Shown here: piece after piece, positions 1 to 12,528 of the stretch
Layout: each line of letters starts with the position of its first letter
Position numbering within the stretch: the stretch's first letter is position 1
Assembly (NCBI GenBank): GCA_004335635.1
Contig: QAXH01005980.1
Location: forward strand, 46,521-110,520
Length of the DNA: 64,000 bases
Origin: Chloromonas sp. AAM2
Taxonomy: Eukaryota > Chlorophyta > Chlorophyceae > Chlamydomonadales > Chlamydomonadaceae
Reading direction: 5' to 3'
Program-made: the position numbers and the translations under genes
The notes under the pieces: model-generated
What the model was told of the DNA's origin: nothing
The model's database searches: none
What the model saw: only the letters and a program-made list of their open reading frames with translations

Positions 1-3000
1 TTACCGTATCGATCAGCCTGCTCGGACCAATTGAGGCACGCTGCGTGGATCCAAGCAAAGCGAGTCTCAAAGTGTACTCCAACGCAGGCGGCAGAAGTCA
101 GTTGCAGCTGAGCTTGTACTGTGCGTCACAGCTGCTCGTCGCCTTGTTCAAAAGGGCACTGTTTTCTCTTCTCAAACGGTTTGACTCGACAAACCTGGTG
201 GCAAGTGGAGTCCGAGCATGATGTCCGTGCATTCACTTAGTTCCAGTGGTCGCACGAGCTCCCATGCATCTCAACAAATCCACATCAAAAGGAAAATGCA
301 GTTTGAGAATGGTGTTCCTTGTGTGTCCATGCACCTTTCCACCCAAGCTTTATTGAACCCATGGACACAAACTCCATGCCGCATCATGGAGAACAAATTA
401 GAACCAATTCGAGTCTAAGGNGAGCTACCTACGCCCCTCAGAAAGCTATGCCAAAGTCCCTTTGTGGCCGCTCCCTGGAAGGTCGGCCCCAAAGGACCCT
501 CAGCCTTGCCCCCTGGGGGGCTCAGCTACTGGGGTTCAGCCTGAAGGCAACAGACTGCTTGGCTTTGTGCGTGCGTGGTGGCGTGGTGTTTTGGTGTTGT
601 TGTTGTTGTTGCGAGTTGGCAGACTGGGCCCGGCATGTAAGCTGCTCAGGAAAGAAGGTAAGGGAGGTGAAAAACTATTACAAGTGTAGCAAGTGGCCAA
701 GGGCAACCGAGTCGTAAACCAGGTGCAAACGATTTGTAAGGCACACTCGTCACACAAAGGCAGTTGCCTCGTTCGAAGTGTATGCCAGCCTCACGGGAAA
801 GGTACACCCAACTGTCACACTAACAACTTTTTTCTGTGACCTCTCAAGCACCTGATCGCTTGCACCTGCTCAATCCGCCTTTGGCATAAAACTGTTATGG
901 CCAGCGGCACAGCCCACTGAACAGCCAACAACGTACAAGCTGCCCTCTGCTTACTCCGCCATCGCATGTGTATGATGCCCATGACCACCCCGCTCATCAT
1001 CTCTGCAAACTTCTTTTTTTGATGCACCAAGTGCAAGCGTCAGTTCTCCCTGTGCTATTTCACCACGTCAGACGGCGCACCTCTCCAGCTGTAAACTCAG
1101 CCAGCGGCACATGACATCGCATCACAACGGAGAATCGCAAACAGGAATTGTCCCAGAACTGGCAAACCTCTTTTTTTTTTGGTATGTGTTCTCCCAAGCA
1201 ACAGAAAGCCTTACCACACACTCCACAGGAACTAGTACCGCCGGGTTCAGGTTCAGTTCATGTGCACCAACTGGCCATGGCATATCACAGCAATGCTTTC
1301 AGAAGGAGCAGTATTCGGAGGGGCAAACAATAACTGGCCACCTCCTGACGTCTAATTCTCAACAGCAACACCCTTGCTTGGACTGGCTGCCCAAACTGTT
1401 CGAGCAAGTAGCAACCAGGGGCTGGCCCGCTCTATGTTCTTTCAAATAAAGAGTTTTAACCGTTCCCATTAGTTGAGCACCCTGTACAGTGCACCAGACA
1501 ATGCTCAAACAACTCTTATGAGAGCCATCAGATGCCCTGTGACATACCATAGCACAGCCCGAAAACACCGTTGACAATTGGTCGACCACAAAAAGAAGGC
1601 ATGCTCTCAAAGGGAGCCGTTGGCTCATACAGACCCGCCTACCACTAGCCAAGCTGTGCTACACTTGCGCACCGTGGCATGCTCAACTTTCTATGTGCCA
1701 GCTAGCTCTGGCCAAGGCAACAAGCCGCGGGCACAGGTTCTGCTCCGCATGCCTGTCTTCCTAGCTCTGTTGCATCAACACCCTTCTCAAACTGTGAAGC
1801 GAACCCATGTCCCCTTCTAGCAGGCAACTGTGAGGCCTGTCTGATTGAAGCAAGACATCTGCCATCCAGAGTGAACAGACCGGGTAACAACGTCGACACG
1901 GCGACACTTGGTGCCCTACTTGCAATGCCGCTCAAAGGCCGTGAAGACATGAACAGATTAGTCGTGCACAAGAAATATGAGTGCCTGCACATTTCCAATG
2001 CTTAGCAACAAGAAAGAAGTCGGCTGCAGCCTTTACGGTAATCAAATAATGGTTGCTGAAGAAGATAGAACCCCAAATAAGCCCGACACACACAGGGCTA
2101 GCGACACCCCGATGCCCAACACCCCGACAAAATGAAGCCATCTGGTTATGCAAGCAACCTCCATTGCATGTGCTGGCTAGGCCGTGCACATGCCTCATGC
2201 CTGCCATGTGCGTCTGCGTATGATGTGGTGCTATGCGCGCATATCTGTGGTGGTGCTGTGCCCTGCATATCGCCATGCCATGGCGTGTTGTGAACGCTTT
2301 TTTAAGTGATGGCCTCAGCAATTGTGCCATTCCATCACGGCATGTGGGACGCAGGCTCGCCTCCACACCAACAGACCTACAGCACAGCATCTGTACAAGG
2401 CCTGACATTGACAAGCAACGAGCAGCGGCAGCAGCAGCAGCGACAATAGCCTCTATCTGGTCCAGGATGCCCAACGTGGGGACCTTCACTGAAAGAAGTA
2501 CACAGCGACTGCGCCTAACACTAAGCGGATGAAAGACCTACGTTGTTGGTACAACACAAGGCGTGTGTGGCTGCTCGGCCTTAGAATGTGCAAGCATGCT
2601 CACCCTGTGATTGCACATCTTGTGGACCACAAACTAAAAGAGATGACGAATCCCCCTCCAAGCAACGGAAAATTTTCCGTGTTTGTAAACTGCACTTTTG
2701 ACTGCACTTTCAATGCCAAACAACAACACCAATTGCAGTGTTTGGAGGCCATGTAAGGCTCTTAACGTTCATAAGCTCAAAGCCAACCAAGAGGGATGCA
2801 TGACCACACAGGGCGCATGGCTCCGAGACTGATGAAAGCAACACCAACAGAAATAGAATATAAAACACATCTATTTTCACGCCCTATGGAAACGTCTTCA
2901 CCAACAACACCAACCTGCTCATGCGTTTGTAGAGACTGCCAGAGCCTACTCATCTGGGCTGACCAAAGCGCAGAAGAATACGATTCTCTTAGCACTCACT

Positions 3001-3837
3001 GACTGTTTCGTTCCCTGACACAGCTAAACACCAGCCTGTCCACCGAACCTGGAACATGCAGCCCCCAAGTGTACCCAAAAGCATGCAAGATCGCCAGCTA
3101 TCTTTGATTCGAGCAGCACTCAAAAGAAGATACATGAGGTGCTGTCCGCCGCACCCACAAGCCATTGCACAACACCACGGCACCTATGACACTGTTACAA
3201 AGCAGTCAACAGCAACCTATTCACGTCCATTCCACAAGCAAGCAGCGCTGAACGCCTCAGCTAACATTACATCTGCTGCCAGCGAAGCAATGTGTGATTG
3301 CTGTACGACCAAGGCCTGGACTTGACGTCTCGCAAGAATTGCTGCAACCCATAAGTGATAAAGGATGATACAGCCGCCAAGAGAGGGCGCTGTGATATCA
3401 GCAGCCCATGTGTACATACAACACGCTGCTAAGGACAGGATGATAGCTGCTTTAGATGCCATGTACTGGTGTACTGGTATACCCTCTCTTGCTCATGCAG
3501 TAGATAGGAGGCTTTTCGATAGATTTGAGCACCAGCAGCGCCAGGCCATGAATTCTCGTCCAGCTATCTGCTGGAAGGAAATAAGGCATGCTCTGCTGCC
3601 AAATGAAGCGATGTTGCCGGATAGCGCACTGCCGGATCAGCCCTGTACTGGCAACGGCATGACACAACAGCAGGGCCGTCAGTGGCACGGCGCTCCTGCA
3701 GCTGTGAAGCTGCTATCATCTTGCCTTGCCTGCACCGGCCCAGTTTGTACCATACCACCAGTGTCACTTCGAGCCGTGCATGCTTCAGTCTAATGCCGCC
3801 TGTACGGCCTGCTGGGGCTTTGAGAAATGCCAACACA
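1..3837. other. No recognised gene (3' side of MYB gene)
   Basis: I see no exon series with coding character here on either strand. The open frames are short, rich in Cys/His/Gln, and show no family signature. The stretch holds one single-base N at 421, a short GTT run near 595-618, and a solo copy of a repeat end (TTTGCCAGTTCTGGGACA on the minus strand) near 1146-1182. The part just below 3838 should contain the 3' UTR of the MYB gene. A TTACA at about 3195, which reads TGTAA on the minus strand, is a possible poly(A) signal but is far from the stop codon. Confidence 0.5.
1146..1182 (-). repeat. Solo end of microsatellite-carrying inverted-repeat element
   Basis: On the plus strand this reads TTGTCCCAGAACTGGCAAAC followed by a T run. 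That is the same end found at 12573-12603 and 43124-43153, and inverted at 12347-12367, 18406-18432 and 42937-42967. No partner end is visible nearby, so it is a solo or truncated copy. Confidence 0.6.
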
Positions 3838-6800
3838 TCAGCACAGCAGAGGTGCCAGGCCGTTGCTGATGGCCTCGACTGCACTTCCCACCACCTGACC
3901 ATCTGCCTGGCCCCGCACAGCCAGCAACACACTGTACTCGTGCGCTGGCGTGTCGCAGCCCAGCTTGATCGCCACGAGGTAGGCATCCAATCCCGCACGC
4001 TTCATCACACGACCGCACACATACTGGAGCATCCTGCATGCACATGGCAAGCACAAGGCATGGCATGGTGCATGTGCAGGCATGTGGTAGGCCAGGCCTG
4101 AACAACTGCATCAGTATGTGCGCATGACAATGCATGATGCCTTTGCCGTGTGCGTTGGCGAGGCACATGGTTTGCCACCTTGTGAAAGCAACAGGTAAAT
4201 ACCAGTTTGCAACTACCACTCAAATGCGGTGAGCTCTCAACAGCTTGTTACAGTACTGAACAATAAAGCTGATTGACAAACGTGGTGAGGTGCTTGCAGC
4301 TCTGACCTTGCAAGGTCAGCCACCATGCATTCTGTGCCGTTGATGCTGCCCGTCTGTCGCGGCAGGTGTGAGGGCAGGCCCGCAGCAGCCAGCTGCATCG
4401 CAAGCTCCGGCAAGCACACCCGGATGGGACCCTTGCTTCCCATCTTCAGCGTCACCATAGCAGAGCCATCCACGACAGAAGGCTCGCTACCAGGGGCATC
4501 CGTGCTTGGCATGTGTTTCTGCATGAGGGCTTCCATGCTAGGCAGAGGCGAGGCGGTGATGAGAAGGGTGTTGCCTGTGCCGTCTTTGAAGACCTTGGCC
4601 ATTGCAGGCTCCGGGGTAGTGCGTGCCACAGGCGTTGATACTGACCAGGGCAGAGCGGGTGCGCAGTTCTGGGTGTGTGGGGGCAGCGGCGGTGCGCAGT
4701 TTTGGGTGTGCTGTAGCAGTGCGGCGGGCGGCTTGCCTGGGCTGGGAACGCCACCAGGGCCGGCTGGTAGCGGTAGAGAGGTTGCTGGGGACACTGGTCC
4801 AGCGCTGTAGGAGCTGTGCAGGCTGCTGTTGCTGCCACTGCGAGTCACGGCCTGCACGCACATAACAGCGGGTGGGTGGTTTTTAAGTCTGTGCTCCGCT
4901 CAAGAAGCACTCCGCTATCGCACCAACACAGTTGACATCTGAAAGCAAAACACTCTGGTACCCGAAGCTACCAGAACTCTTATGATTGTGCAAGCTGCAG
5001 CTTTGAATCGTTGCCTCAGGGCAAACAGGCCGTTGTACGGCGGACACATCAACTACGAGATCGAACACGCAAGCTGTGGCTTGCAGCAGTTACCTTGGCC
5101 TGTTGCTCCTTGAGGGACGCCTGCATGCCACACCACGACATGCCCGTATTTCCTGCAGCAGCTTTCCAGCCAGCGGCTCCTTCGCTCCGGCCTCCTTCTC
5201 CCTCCTCAGCTACAACGGCCAGAGCAACCGCTGCCGCCTCAGTACCAACCGCCTGCCCTCCAAAACCACCACCACGTGCTGTTTGTTGGTTGATCGGTTG
5301 GTGATTGGCCATGGTGAGCATCTCAATGAGCTCCACATCGTCAGAGTCCAGGAGGAAGTTGCCAAGGCCGCCATTGGCCGCCCCAGCACCAGTCACAGGG
5401 GTGGTTGGAAGCCCTAGGGCGGCCTCTAGGGCGATGGCCCCAGGGCTGAGGGCCATGTCCCGCAGAGCTGCGGCCTGCTGGGGGTCAAGACCAGGGGGGC
5501 CCTGACCGGCCATCAAGTGGTTTGGAGCAGGGACCTCTGCGGCACGTGCCTGCACCAGAGACAGGACAATCTGCGCTTAGCAGCTGGGCAGCTTGGTGTA
5601 ACCAACAAGCCTTCAGAAACGCTCTGGAAATGTTTGGAATGACCCAGCCCCTCCACTGGTCACTGCTCTGTGCTCACTGCAGTTCCACAGCGTGCGGGTG
5701 CTGCAGACCAGCAGCGAGTCCAGGCACCAGGACCGATCACACGTCCGCTAATGATTCCTTCATTGATGCAGTCTCTGGGCCAACACCACTACAACCTGCT
5801 TGTCCGCAAGAAACAGCATCACTGAACACTCTGGCAGCCGGTCGGTTACCTGCGCAGGTCCTGGGTCCTGCTTTGCACTAACTACGGTTCTGCAGCCTGC
5901 AGTCCTGCAGACCAACCAGTCTAGGTGCTGAGCCCGATGGTCACACCCCACTCAGGGTCGCCACTAACCCCTCGTGCTCACCTGTGTGGGTCCTGGCCCT
6001 GCGGAGCTGACCCTGGGCTCCAGCGCAGCTGCCTCCGCCATAGCAGGGCACGGCTGGGTCCATGCAACACCCCCACCAGCAAATATGCTGGGCGCTGACG
6101 ACATGCCCTGCTGCCAGGTGGACGCCCCTGCGCCGTCACTGCCACCACTGCCGTTGCCGTATGTGCTTGCAACAGCGGCCGGCCAGCCGTCGGCAGTGTG
6201 TAGGTGTGAGGGACCGCGGGCGGAGCTGCCGCAGCCGGGCAGCCAGTTGTGCGGGGCCAGGCCTGTGGAGTGCGGGTGCGCCGGCTGGCTGGACGCTGCG
6301 CTGCGGGCGCCAAAGCTGCGGATCACGTGCAGCCCAGTGAGCAGACATACATCTTGAGGCAATTCTGAAGATTAATACCAGTGTCAGGGCTGAACAGCTG
6401 GATGCTAATGCAAGAGCCGCCGCTCCAAGTGCCATTGCTTCATCGATTACTAGAAATACTGAGCAGCCTTGGGCCGATAGTTGAATGCAACAACAGCATC
6501 CCAGCCACCAATCTTGACAGCTGCACAAGATCTGCGTGCCTGGCTTGCCCTCTCATGCAGCCCACCTGGTACTGGTGCAGTTGGTAACCAACCAACCAAC
6601 CAACCAATCAACCAACCAACCAACCGACCAACCAAGCCGTGTCATGAAACAACTTCTCCAATCTGACCTGCCTGCCTGGCCTCCCACCTGGAAATGCTGT
6701 TGCGTGCGAGGTCGTGCGAGTCTGCCTCCTGCCCCACGGTGCTGGCCGCTGACGTGCTGGGGCTGCCATTGCCCTCCACCAGCACCATCTCCGCCTCCCC

Positions 6801-9800
6801 CTGGCCCGCCTCCATGCGTCTGCGCTTGTGCATGGGTTGTCCATGTTGCATGGCACCCAGGTCGCACTCGGCTGTGGTCCCACCGCCCATGGGCATCGCT
6901 TGTCCGCCTGCACCACAGAGGAGAAGTTTGCGGTCTATGGTTCTAGATAGGAACGCATGCGGTGAATTCCTTACCAGACTGCTTATCTTGAAGCTCGTTT
7001 CCCTGCAGAGTCCTTATTCAACCTCTGCAGCTGTGCCTTTGATAAAGGTTTTTTGCAACAATTTGCTGCAAAACTGTCCAGACATTCACATTCATTCAGA
7101 AAGTCACTGGCTCACCACCATTACCCTGCATATCGAGGAACTGGTCGCTGGCGTGCCAGCAGCTGTTGGGAGGCAGGGTGGGCAGAGCCATGGACTGGCC
7201 TGTTGGGCCATTGCGCAGCATGCGTGCCACTGCGTTCCCTCCATACGGCACACGCCTGCATGTGCCAACGTGCCATCAGTCCATGGTTGACATGGGAGGA
7301 AAGCAAGGCCGCGTTTGAACCAAACGTGAAGTGGCTCAAGGCAGCGTCAGTGCACAAAATCCAAACTCCAACAACATCAGTGCATGGCTGCATGTACAGC
7401 AGCTGCATGATCAAGCCAGTACAGACTGAAAACACTGAAGACATCCACTTGTGCATGTGCCCGTAGGACCAATTAGATGCAGCAGTCTGCCTCCTGTCAA
7501 ATTAGTTCAACCAACCTCCTGCACAACCAACCAAGACAGCGGGCAGAAACGTGCACCCACGAAAACAGGCAGAAACGGACTTGTCCCCACCTGTCGTCTT
7601 GCTCCTGTGGCTCCTCGTTGTCCTGTGAGCTGTCGCTGCTGTCTCCGGGGTCCTCACTGCTGCCGGAGCTCGAGCTGCCACCGCCACGACGGCCCAGCCT
7701 GCAGATGGCAAGACAGCAGATGCAACACAACACAGTGAATTGACTGCAACGTGTACAGGAGGCATTGCAGAACATGGACAAGCAAGCCAGACACAGTGGC
7801 GTAATTCGAGCAGCTAAGTAAGGATCAGGAGATGCTGTACAACAGCATATGCAGGCTGTGCGAGCAACAATGTGGGAGCAAGGATGATCAGAACCGATGT
7901 GAGAGCAGTGGGAGCTGCGACAGCTGTGATGCAGCGCCAGATGGCTCGCAAACGCAGTCTGGCCTGACCTTGCCTAGTAGTGAATCATACTTGGCCGCAA
8001 TGAAATCTGGACCTGCTGGCTCCCTGCCCTGCACTGACCTGCGCTTCGCCCTGCCCCCCTGTGCCTTGGTGCGGCCGCGCTGCTGGACAGCGGGTGCGGC
8101 GGGCCTGCGCATGCGCGCCTGGGGCCGGATCAGGTTGAGGCCCTGCATGTACACCTTGAGTGGGCCAGGATCGGGGTCGGGCAGGTCCCTGCGGGCAAAG
8201 GGTGCACAGGCTGTACTCGGTGATCCAAGGATCGTACGCCATAATCCAAGGGTCGTATTCCGTAATCCAAAGGCCGTTGAAAGGGCACAAAAAGCGATCT
8301 GGTACGATGGGCCGTATTCAGTGTTGACTGCGGATGGCAAGGAGTGAATAACACGTGGTAGGCTGGCTGCGCAGAGCAATAATGGACATGCTGCTGCTAA
8401 CAATCACAACTAGCCCGGAACCCACCTCCTCCTGAGCGTGGCGTTCCAGTGGTTCTTGACGGCCTGTGTGGCAGTGTGTGGCAGCATCGGAATGATCGGC
8501 ATCAGCGGGATTGAGCATGTCTCGCGTCAGGTGTGCACTCCTCCAGGGTCATCACTGCTTATGATGGGGTCACTTTGCAGCCATCTGCACCTCGGCTTGC
8601 TCCCGCCCAATGTATTGCTCCTGTCCCAGAGATCACAGGCACATTGATGAGCCCGTTCTGTGGCCGATGTCAACTGGCGTTCTCGTTCCTGCCCCCTGCG
8701 TGCGTGCCACCTGTGCTAACCGACTCACGTTTTCACTCCTGCCTGGGATAGTCTTGGCAATGTCAGACCAGCGGTTACCCATTTCGTGGTGTGCCTGCCC
8801 AGCAGCAAAGCAGGTGACAGCACAGGGTCTGTGAAGGTGCAGGAAGAAGCAGGCCACTGAGCACTTCATGCACTCGGGTGAAGCATGCACACTAGCCCTT
8901 TCACTGTTCATGAGAAAGAGTGGCTACTGGATAGGCCGCTTGTCTTCTTTGGGTACACAAAAACCAGCAATAGCCAGGCCACTCAGATACCACCTCCTCC
9001 ACTGTTATTTATGTTGAATTGTTTCTTGATGTGCTATGTGTAACAGCCGTTTGAAGTGTCAAATGTCATTTGCTTGACTTTAGTAGCATGATTCAAGTCT
9101 GTGAAGATAACCTTATCCCACCGTCTGCCGAACCAAGAGCCATGTCCTGTAGTATGGTCTGTCCTCGTCCCATAACTCCAACCTTGGACGTCACCAAGCT
9201 GTGCATGCTGTCTTGTCTGTGCTGCACAAGCCCATGCAGTTTCTCACCCTGACTAGCAACTCCTCTTCGTCTCTGTTCCATGCATCCTTTTTGATGTCTG
9301 GCCGCAAGTGGTGGTTCCAGCGTTCACGGCACTGCTTGCCAATTCTCCCATTGCTGTCATCCTTGCCGACAGCCGCATTCAGGGCCCTGGAAATGGGACT
9401 CCAGTTACCCTCTCCCAGTTCTTGCACCAATCTGAGTGAAGCACAGGGTCAGGGTAGGAAATTGAGTGGGGTGGGGATGAAAGAGTGGAAATGCCTAATG
9501 CAAAGCACTATACTTGGACTCTGCGTGGTGAAAGGAAGTTCAGCAAGGCTTGGCATGAGCAGAGGCGGATAGGACTGCACTGAGGAGCATGAGTCTTGGA
9601 CTGAGCCAAAGACGCGAATCGCGAATTCTGGATGGGGCAGTGCATTAACAGGGACAGGCTCGCTGATTTCGCGCTCAATGATGGCAGCTGCTTCGTGGTG
9701 CCTCCATTTCAGGAGCTGAAGAGCTGGGGAAGCTGGATTTCGTATGAGAGAGTCTCGAAAACCCTGCTTGCTTTTCACCTTATGAGCTCTGCGTCCTCCT

Positions 9801-9951
9801 CCGCTGTCCAGCCGCCCTTTATCTTAGCCAGAGGATGTCGCTTGCGTCGAGCTGCTGGAAGCGGGTAGGCATCAGTGTGTTGATGGTGCTCAAGAGACGA
9901 GAGGTCTCTGAAGCCCACCAGGCCATCTGGAGCGCCTAACAGCACACTCAT
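3838..9951 (-). CDS. R2R3-MYB transcription factor (large, about 866 aa)
   Basis: Nuclear DNA-binding regulator. Exons on the minus strand: 9951-9779, 9431-9248, 8794-8729, 8463-8426, 8188-8039, 7698-7591, 7255-7125, 6907-6688, 6315-5982, 5549-5094, 4851-4307, 4033-3838. All junctions are GT-AG and phase-consistent. The two MYB repeats sit near the N-terminus. Repeat 1 starts KGGWTAEEDAELIR and contains GRIGKQCRERWNHHLRPD. Repeat 2 contains NRWSDIAKTIPGRSEN and ends VKNHWNATLRR, the signature of plant two-repeat MYBs close to the MYB98/115/118/119 group. Downstream is an acidic Ser/Asp stretch (7591-7698), a basic HKRRR nuclear-localisation candidate (exon 6688-6907), Gly/Pro/Ala-rich linkers and a more ordered C-terminal exon. 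The first repeat has an unusual insertion of roughly eight residues before its recognition helix. The start at 9951 is in frame but tentative; more exons could lie upstream. Target genes cannot be inferred. Confidence 0.85.
6586..6634. repeat. (ACCA)n microsatellite
   Basis: An imperfect run of AACC/ACCA units with a few ATC and GACC variants. It lies in the MYB intron between exons 6315-5982 and 6907-6688. Confidence 0.85.
8219..8283. repeat. About three ~21-bp tandem units
   Basis: Three diverged tandem copies of a unit containing ATCCAAGG plus a CGTA-type spacer. They lie in the MYB intron just upstream (minus-strand sense) of exon 8188-8039. An open minus frame reads a Tyr-Asp-Pro-Trp-Ile repeat through it, but no splice site supports coding. 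Confidence 0.6.
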
Positions 9952-12102
9952 GATACTGCCGGCAACCCAGCTGAGCTGCTGATATAGTATGATAAGCACA
10001 GCCTGGAGGTGTCCAGCCGGCGATGCCAACAGCGATGCCTACTCTCTGCGCCGTGCAAAGTCGCACAAAAAGTAGCTTATGGTTTGTGGTATTGTGCATT
10101 AGCCACAAGTGCAGCAAGTGCAATGCACATTGTGGTCGAACCCGTCCGGAGCCTGGATCCGGCCAAGAGTCATTGTGTTTGTTCACCTGTTAGTTCGCCT
10201 GGTTCTGTCGTTGTGTGTGTGTGACGTCCTCTTGGATTCTAAGAGCGACGCGTGCTGTGAATCTTGGGATTGATTTACTTGGGCACATGGGCTGCTGGTA
10301 ATTTGCGCTCGGCACGGGAACAATGAGCGACCGCGGGTCTGCCGCATGGGCTTGCGATCGCAACCCGCGCAACTGCCGCATCTGCCTGCGCGAAACTGAT
10401 ACGGTGTGCAAAGGCTTCGTGCGCGTGGATTTGACATGGATCGAGTTATCTGTTTGAACCTGTCACATCAATACCTGTCGACAGTCAATGTTGCGAGTTG
10501 TTAATGCACCTGGCTGCTAGCCTTGCAGAGATATCGTTCTGCACGTAGCCGGTGCGGATGGAAATGTGCGTTGCTGACACGGCTAGATTCCCATTGCCAG
10601 AAGAAATTTTTATGATTCACCAGGAGAATTTTATGCAGCATTTGTATTTGGTATTTGGACGTGCTTCCTGGTGTGCACTCCCTGGTTGTAACCTGCTGAC
10701 CTTGAGTTTGACGGCTGAGGTGGCTGGGCAGTCAACCTGGTTTTACGGGGGTAAAGCGCGGAGTTCTGATGCTGGCTGAGGCCTCTTGGCCTGGGGCTTA
10801 AGACAAACGAGGACGGCTAGCAAACAAGTGCAGAGGAGGGCACCTGACTCATGCCATGAAGTGCATAAACTGCCTGGTGTACAGATGCATTGCTGATGTA
10901 AAGGCCGTGGCGTGTGTGAAGGCGAAGCTCCATGTGGCATTCGTTGTTCTGTTCATTCTTCTGCAAGTGCTGTAATAACACATGCTGAGGGAGAGGGGCA
11001 TCAAACGCTGGTCCGGGAAAGGATTGGAATATTATTTAAAAGTGGACGTTGGGTTACACCACTTTTTGCGGTATAAGATGGAGTCATTTGTGTGGACGTG
11101 CTTCCTGGTGTGCACTCCCTCCTTGTAACATTGGGGCTGCGGAGAAGCCCCTGTCTTGCATCAGGCTCCCACTATGATAGGACAGCCAGTCAACAACAAC
11201 AGCCTTGCATCAATGAGAACAGCCGGCAAAAGGCGGAGCATGATGAGAGCATTTCACTCGGGTGGCATCGCATCAAGCCAGCATCATGTTGTAATGATAC
11301 CCAGCATCATGCTGTAATGCTACCCATCCTGCATCATCACTCTTGCAGGCACTCACTGCTCAGTGCACTCCCTCAAACCTGTCGCGGCTGTGTTCGTCAA
11401 ACCCCAAAAGCATGCCTGGTTAGCAGATGTCATGGACAGCACCATAACGGGTTCTTTGTGCTGGACATGCAGTTTGAGCTGAACGCAGTTGTGTCGCTGC
11501 TGTTTAAAAGGCCTAGTCACGTGTCGGTACAAGTCAGTGTTTCTCCGTCACGTAAGTCAATATCTGTTTCTTTGCGGTGTAAGATCGAGTCAGTGTAAGT
11601 CTGCGTGAACGTGCTTCCTGGTGTGCACTTCCTCCTTGTGAGATCAGGGATCCCAAAGCAGGGGTATCAAAAGGAGCCATATCCACCGTAGCTGGCTGAG
11701 TCTTCTGACGGCGTACGGGAGACAAAGAGCAGCAGACCGGAGCCTAACACGAACACAACTTGAAATATTCCAGCCTGCACACAAGAAGGGTCATGTCAAA
11801 GTTCAAGGACGAGCCTTGCCTGTTCACCAGGCCATACAGCACTGTAGATCACGCCGCACAGAAAATAACTGCAGAATTCCCGTGCAGTCACTCACCGCTC
11901 CAGGCCACTTCTCTTCTGGTGAAAGGTCGGGATTGTTGGCTGCAGGCGAAGCAGTCAAGCCACATGAACACATGAGCAGGCGTACATCAGGCAAGATACA
12001 ATGCTACATGAGCATAGACCAGTGTGTTTGTCTTCTCTTTTTCAAGCCGCATTTATTACGCAATAGTTTGAGTTCACACTCATCAAGGCACTCAGTTAGG
12101 TG
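9952..12102. other. Intergenic; diverged repeats only
   Basis: This lies between the MYB start and the 3' end of the TMEM50 gene. No exon signature was found. It should contain the MYB promoter and possibly 5' non-coding exons. Three copies of a segment beginning with an ACGTGCTTCCTGGTGTGCAC core occur at about 10656, 11093 and 11606. Each is preceded by loosely similar AT-rich sequence. Confidence 0.5.
10656..11643. repeat. Three-copy dispersed direct repeat
   Basis: The copies are 10656-10693, 11093-11130 and 11606-11643. They share the core ACGTGCTTCCTGGTGTGCAC followed by (T/C)CCT and TTGT. Before copies two and three there is further similarity (a TTTTTGCGGT or TCTTTGCGGT stretch and TAAGAT(G/C)GAGTCA). 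The unit is therefore longer than the core and occurs at roughly 440-510 bp spacing. Confidence 0.7.
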
Positions 12103-12485
12103 CTAACCCCTTGGCCATACATATCTGTGCCCCTGCTCACCGTAGTGTTCTATCATGACCCACACAGCGCCCACAATGGAGGCGAATGACACAATGTACG
12201 ACAAGAAGAGCCAGAAGCGAGGCCTGCAGCACAGAGACAAGGCGTCAGGGCCTTGAAACAAGAGGTCAACTGAAGTGAGGTTGAGCAGCATACGAAGAAT
12301 TCAGCCATACCCCTTACTCCGGCGATTGCGTCACTACGCTGTCGCACAAAAAAAGTTTGCCAGTTCTNNNNNNNNNNNNNNNNNNNNNNNNNNNNNNNNN
12401 NNNNNNNNNNNNNNNNNNNNNNNNNNNNNNNNNNNNNNNNNNNNNNNNNNNNNNNNNNNNNNNNNNNNNNNNNNNNNNNNNNNNN

Positions 12486-12528
<43 letters not shown>

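Noticed and set aside
3217..3462. Minus-strand frame with a signal-peptide-like start (MASKAAIILSLAACC)
   Set aside because: It is short, in a region without other coding signs, and in the expected 3' UTR of the MYB gene. Chance hydrophobic starts are common in this sequence.
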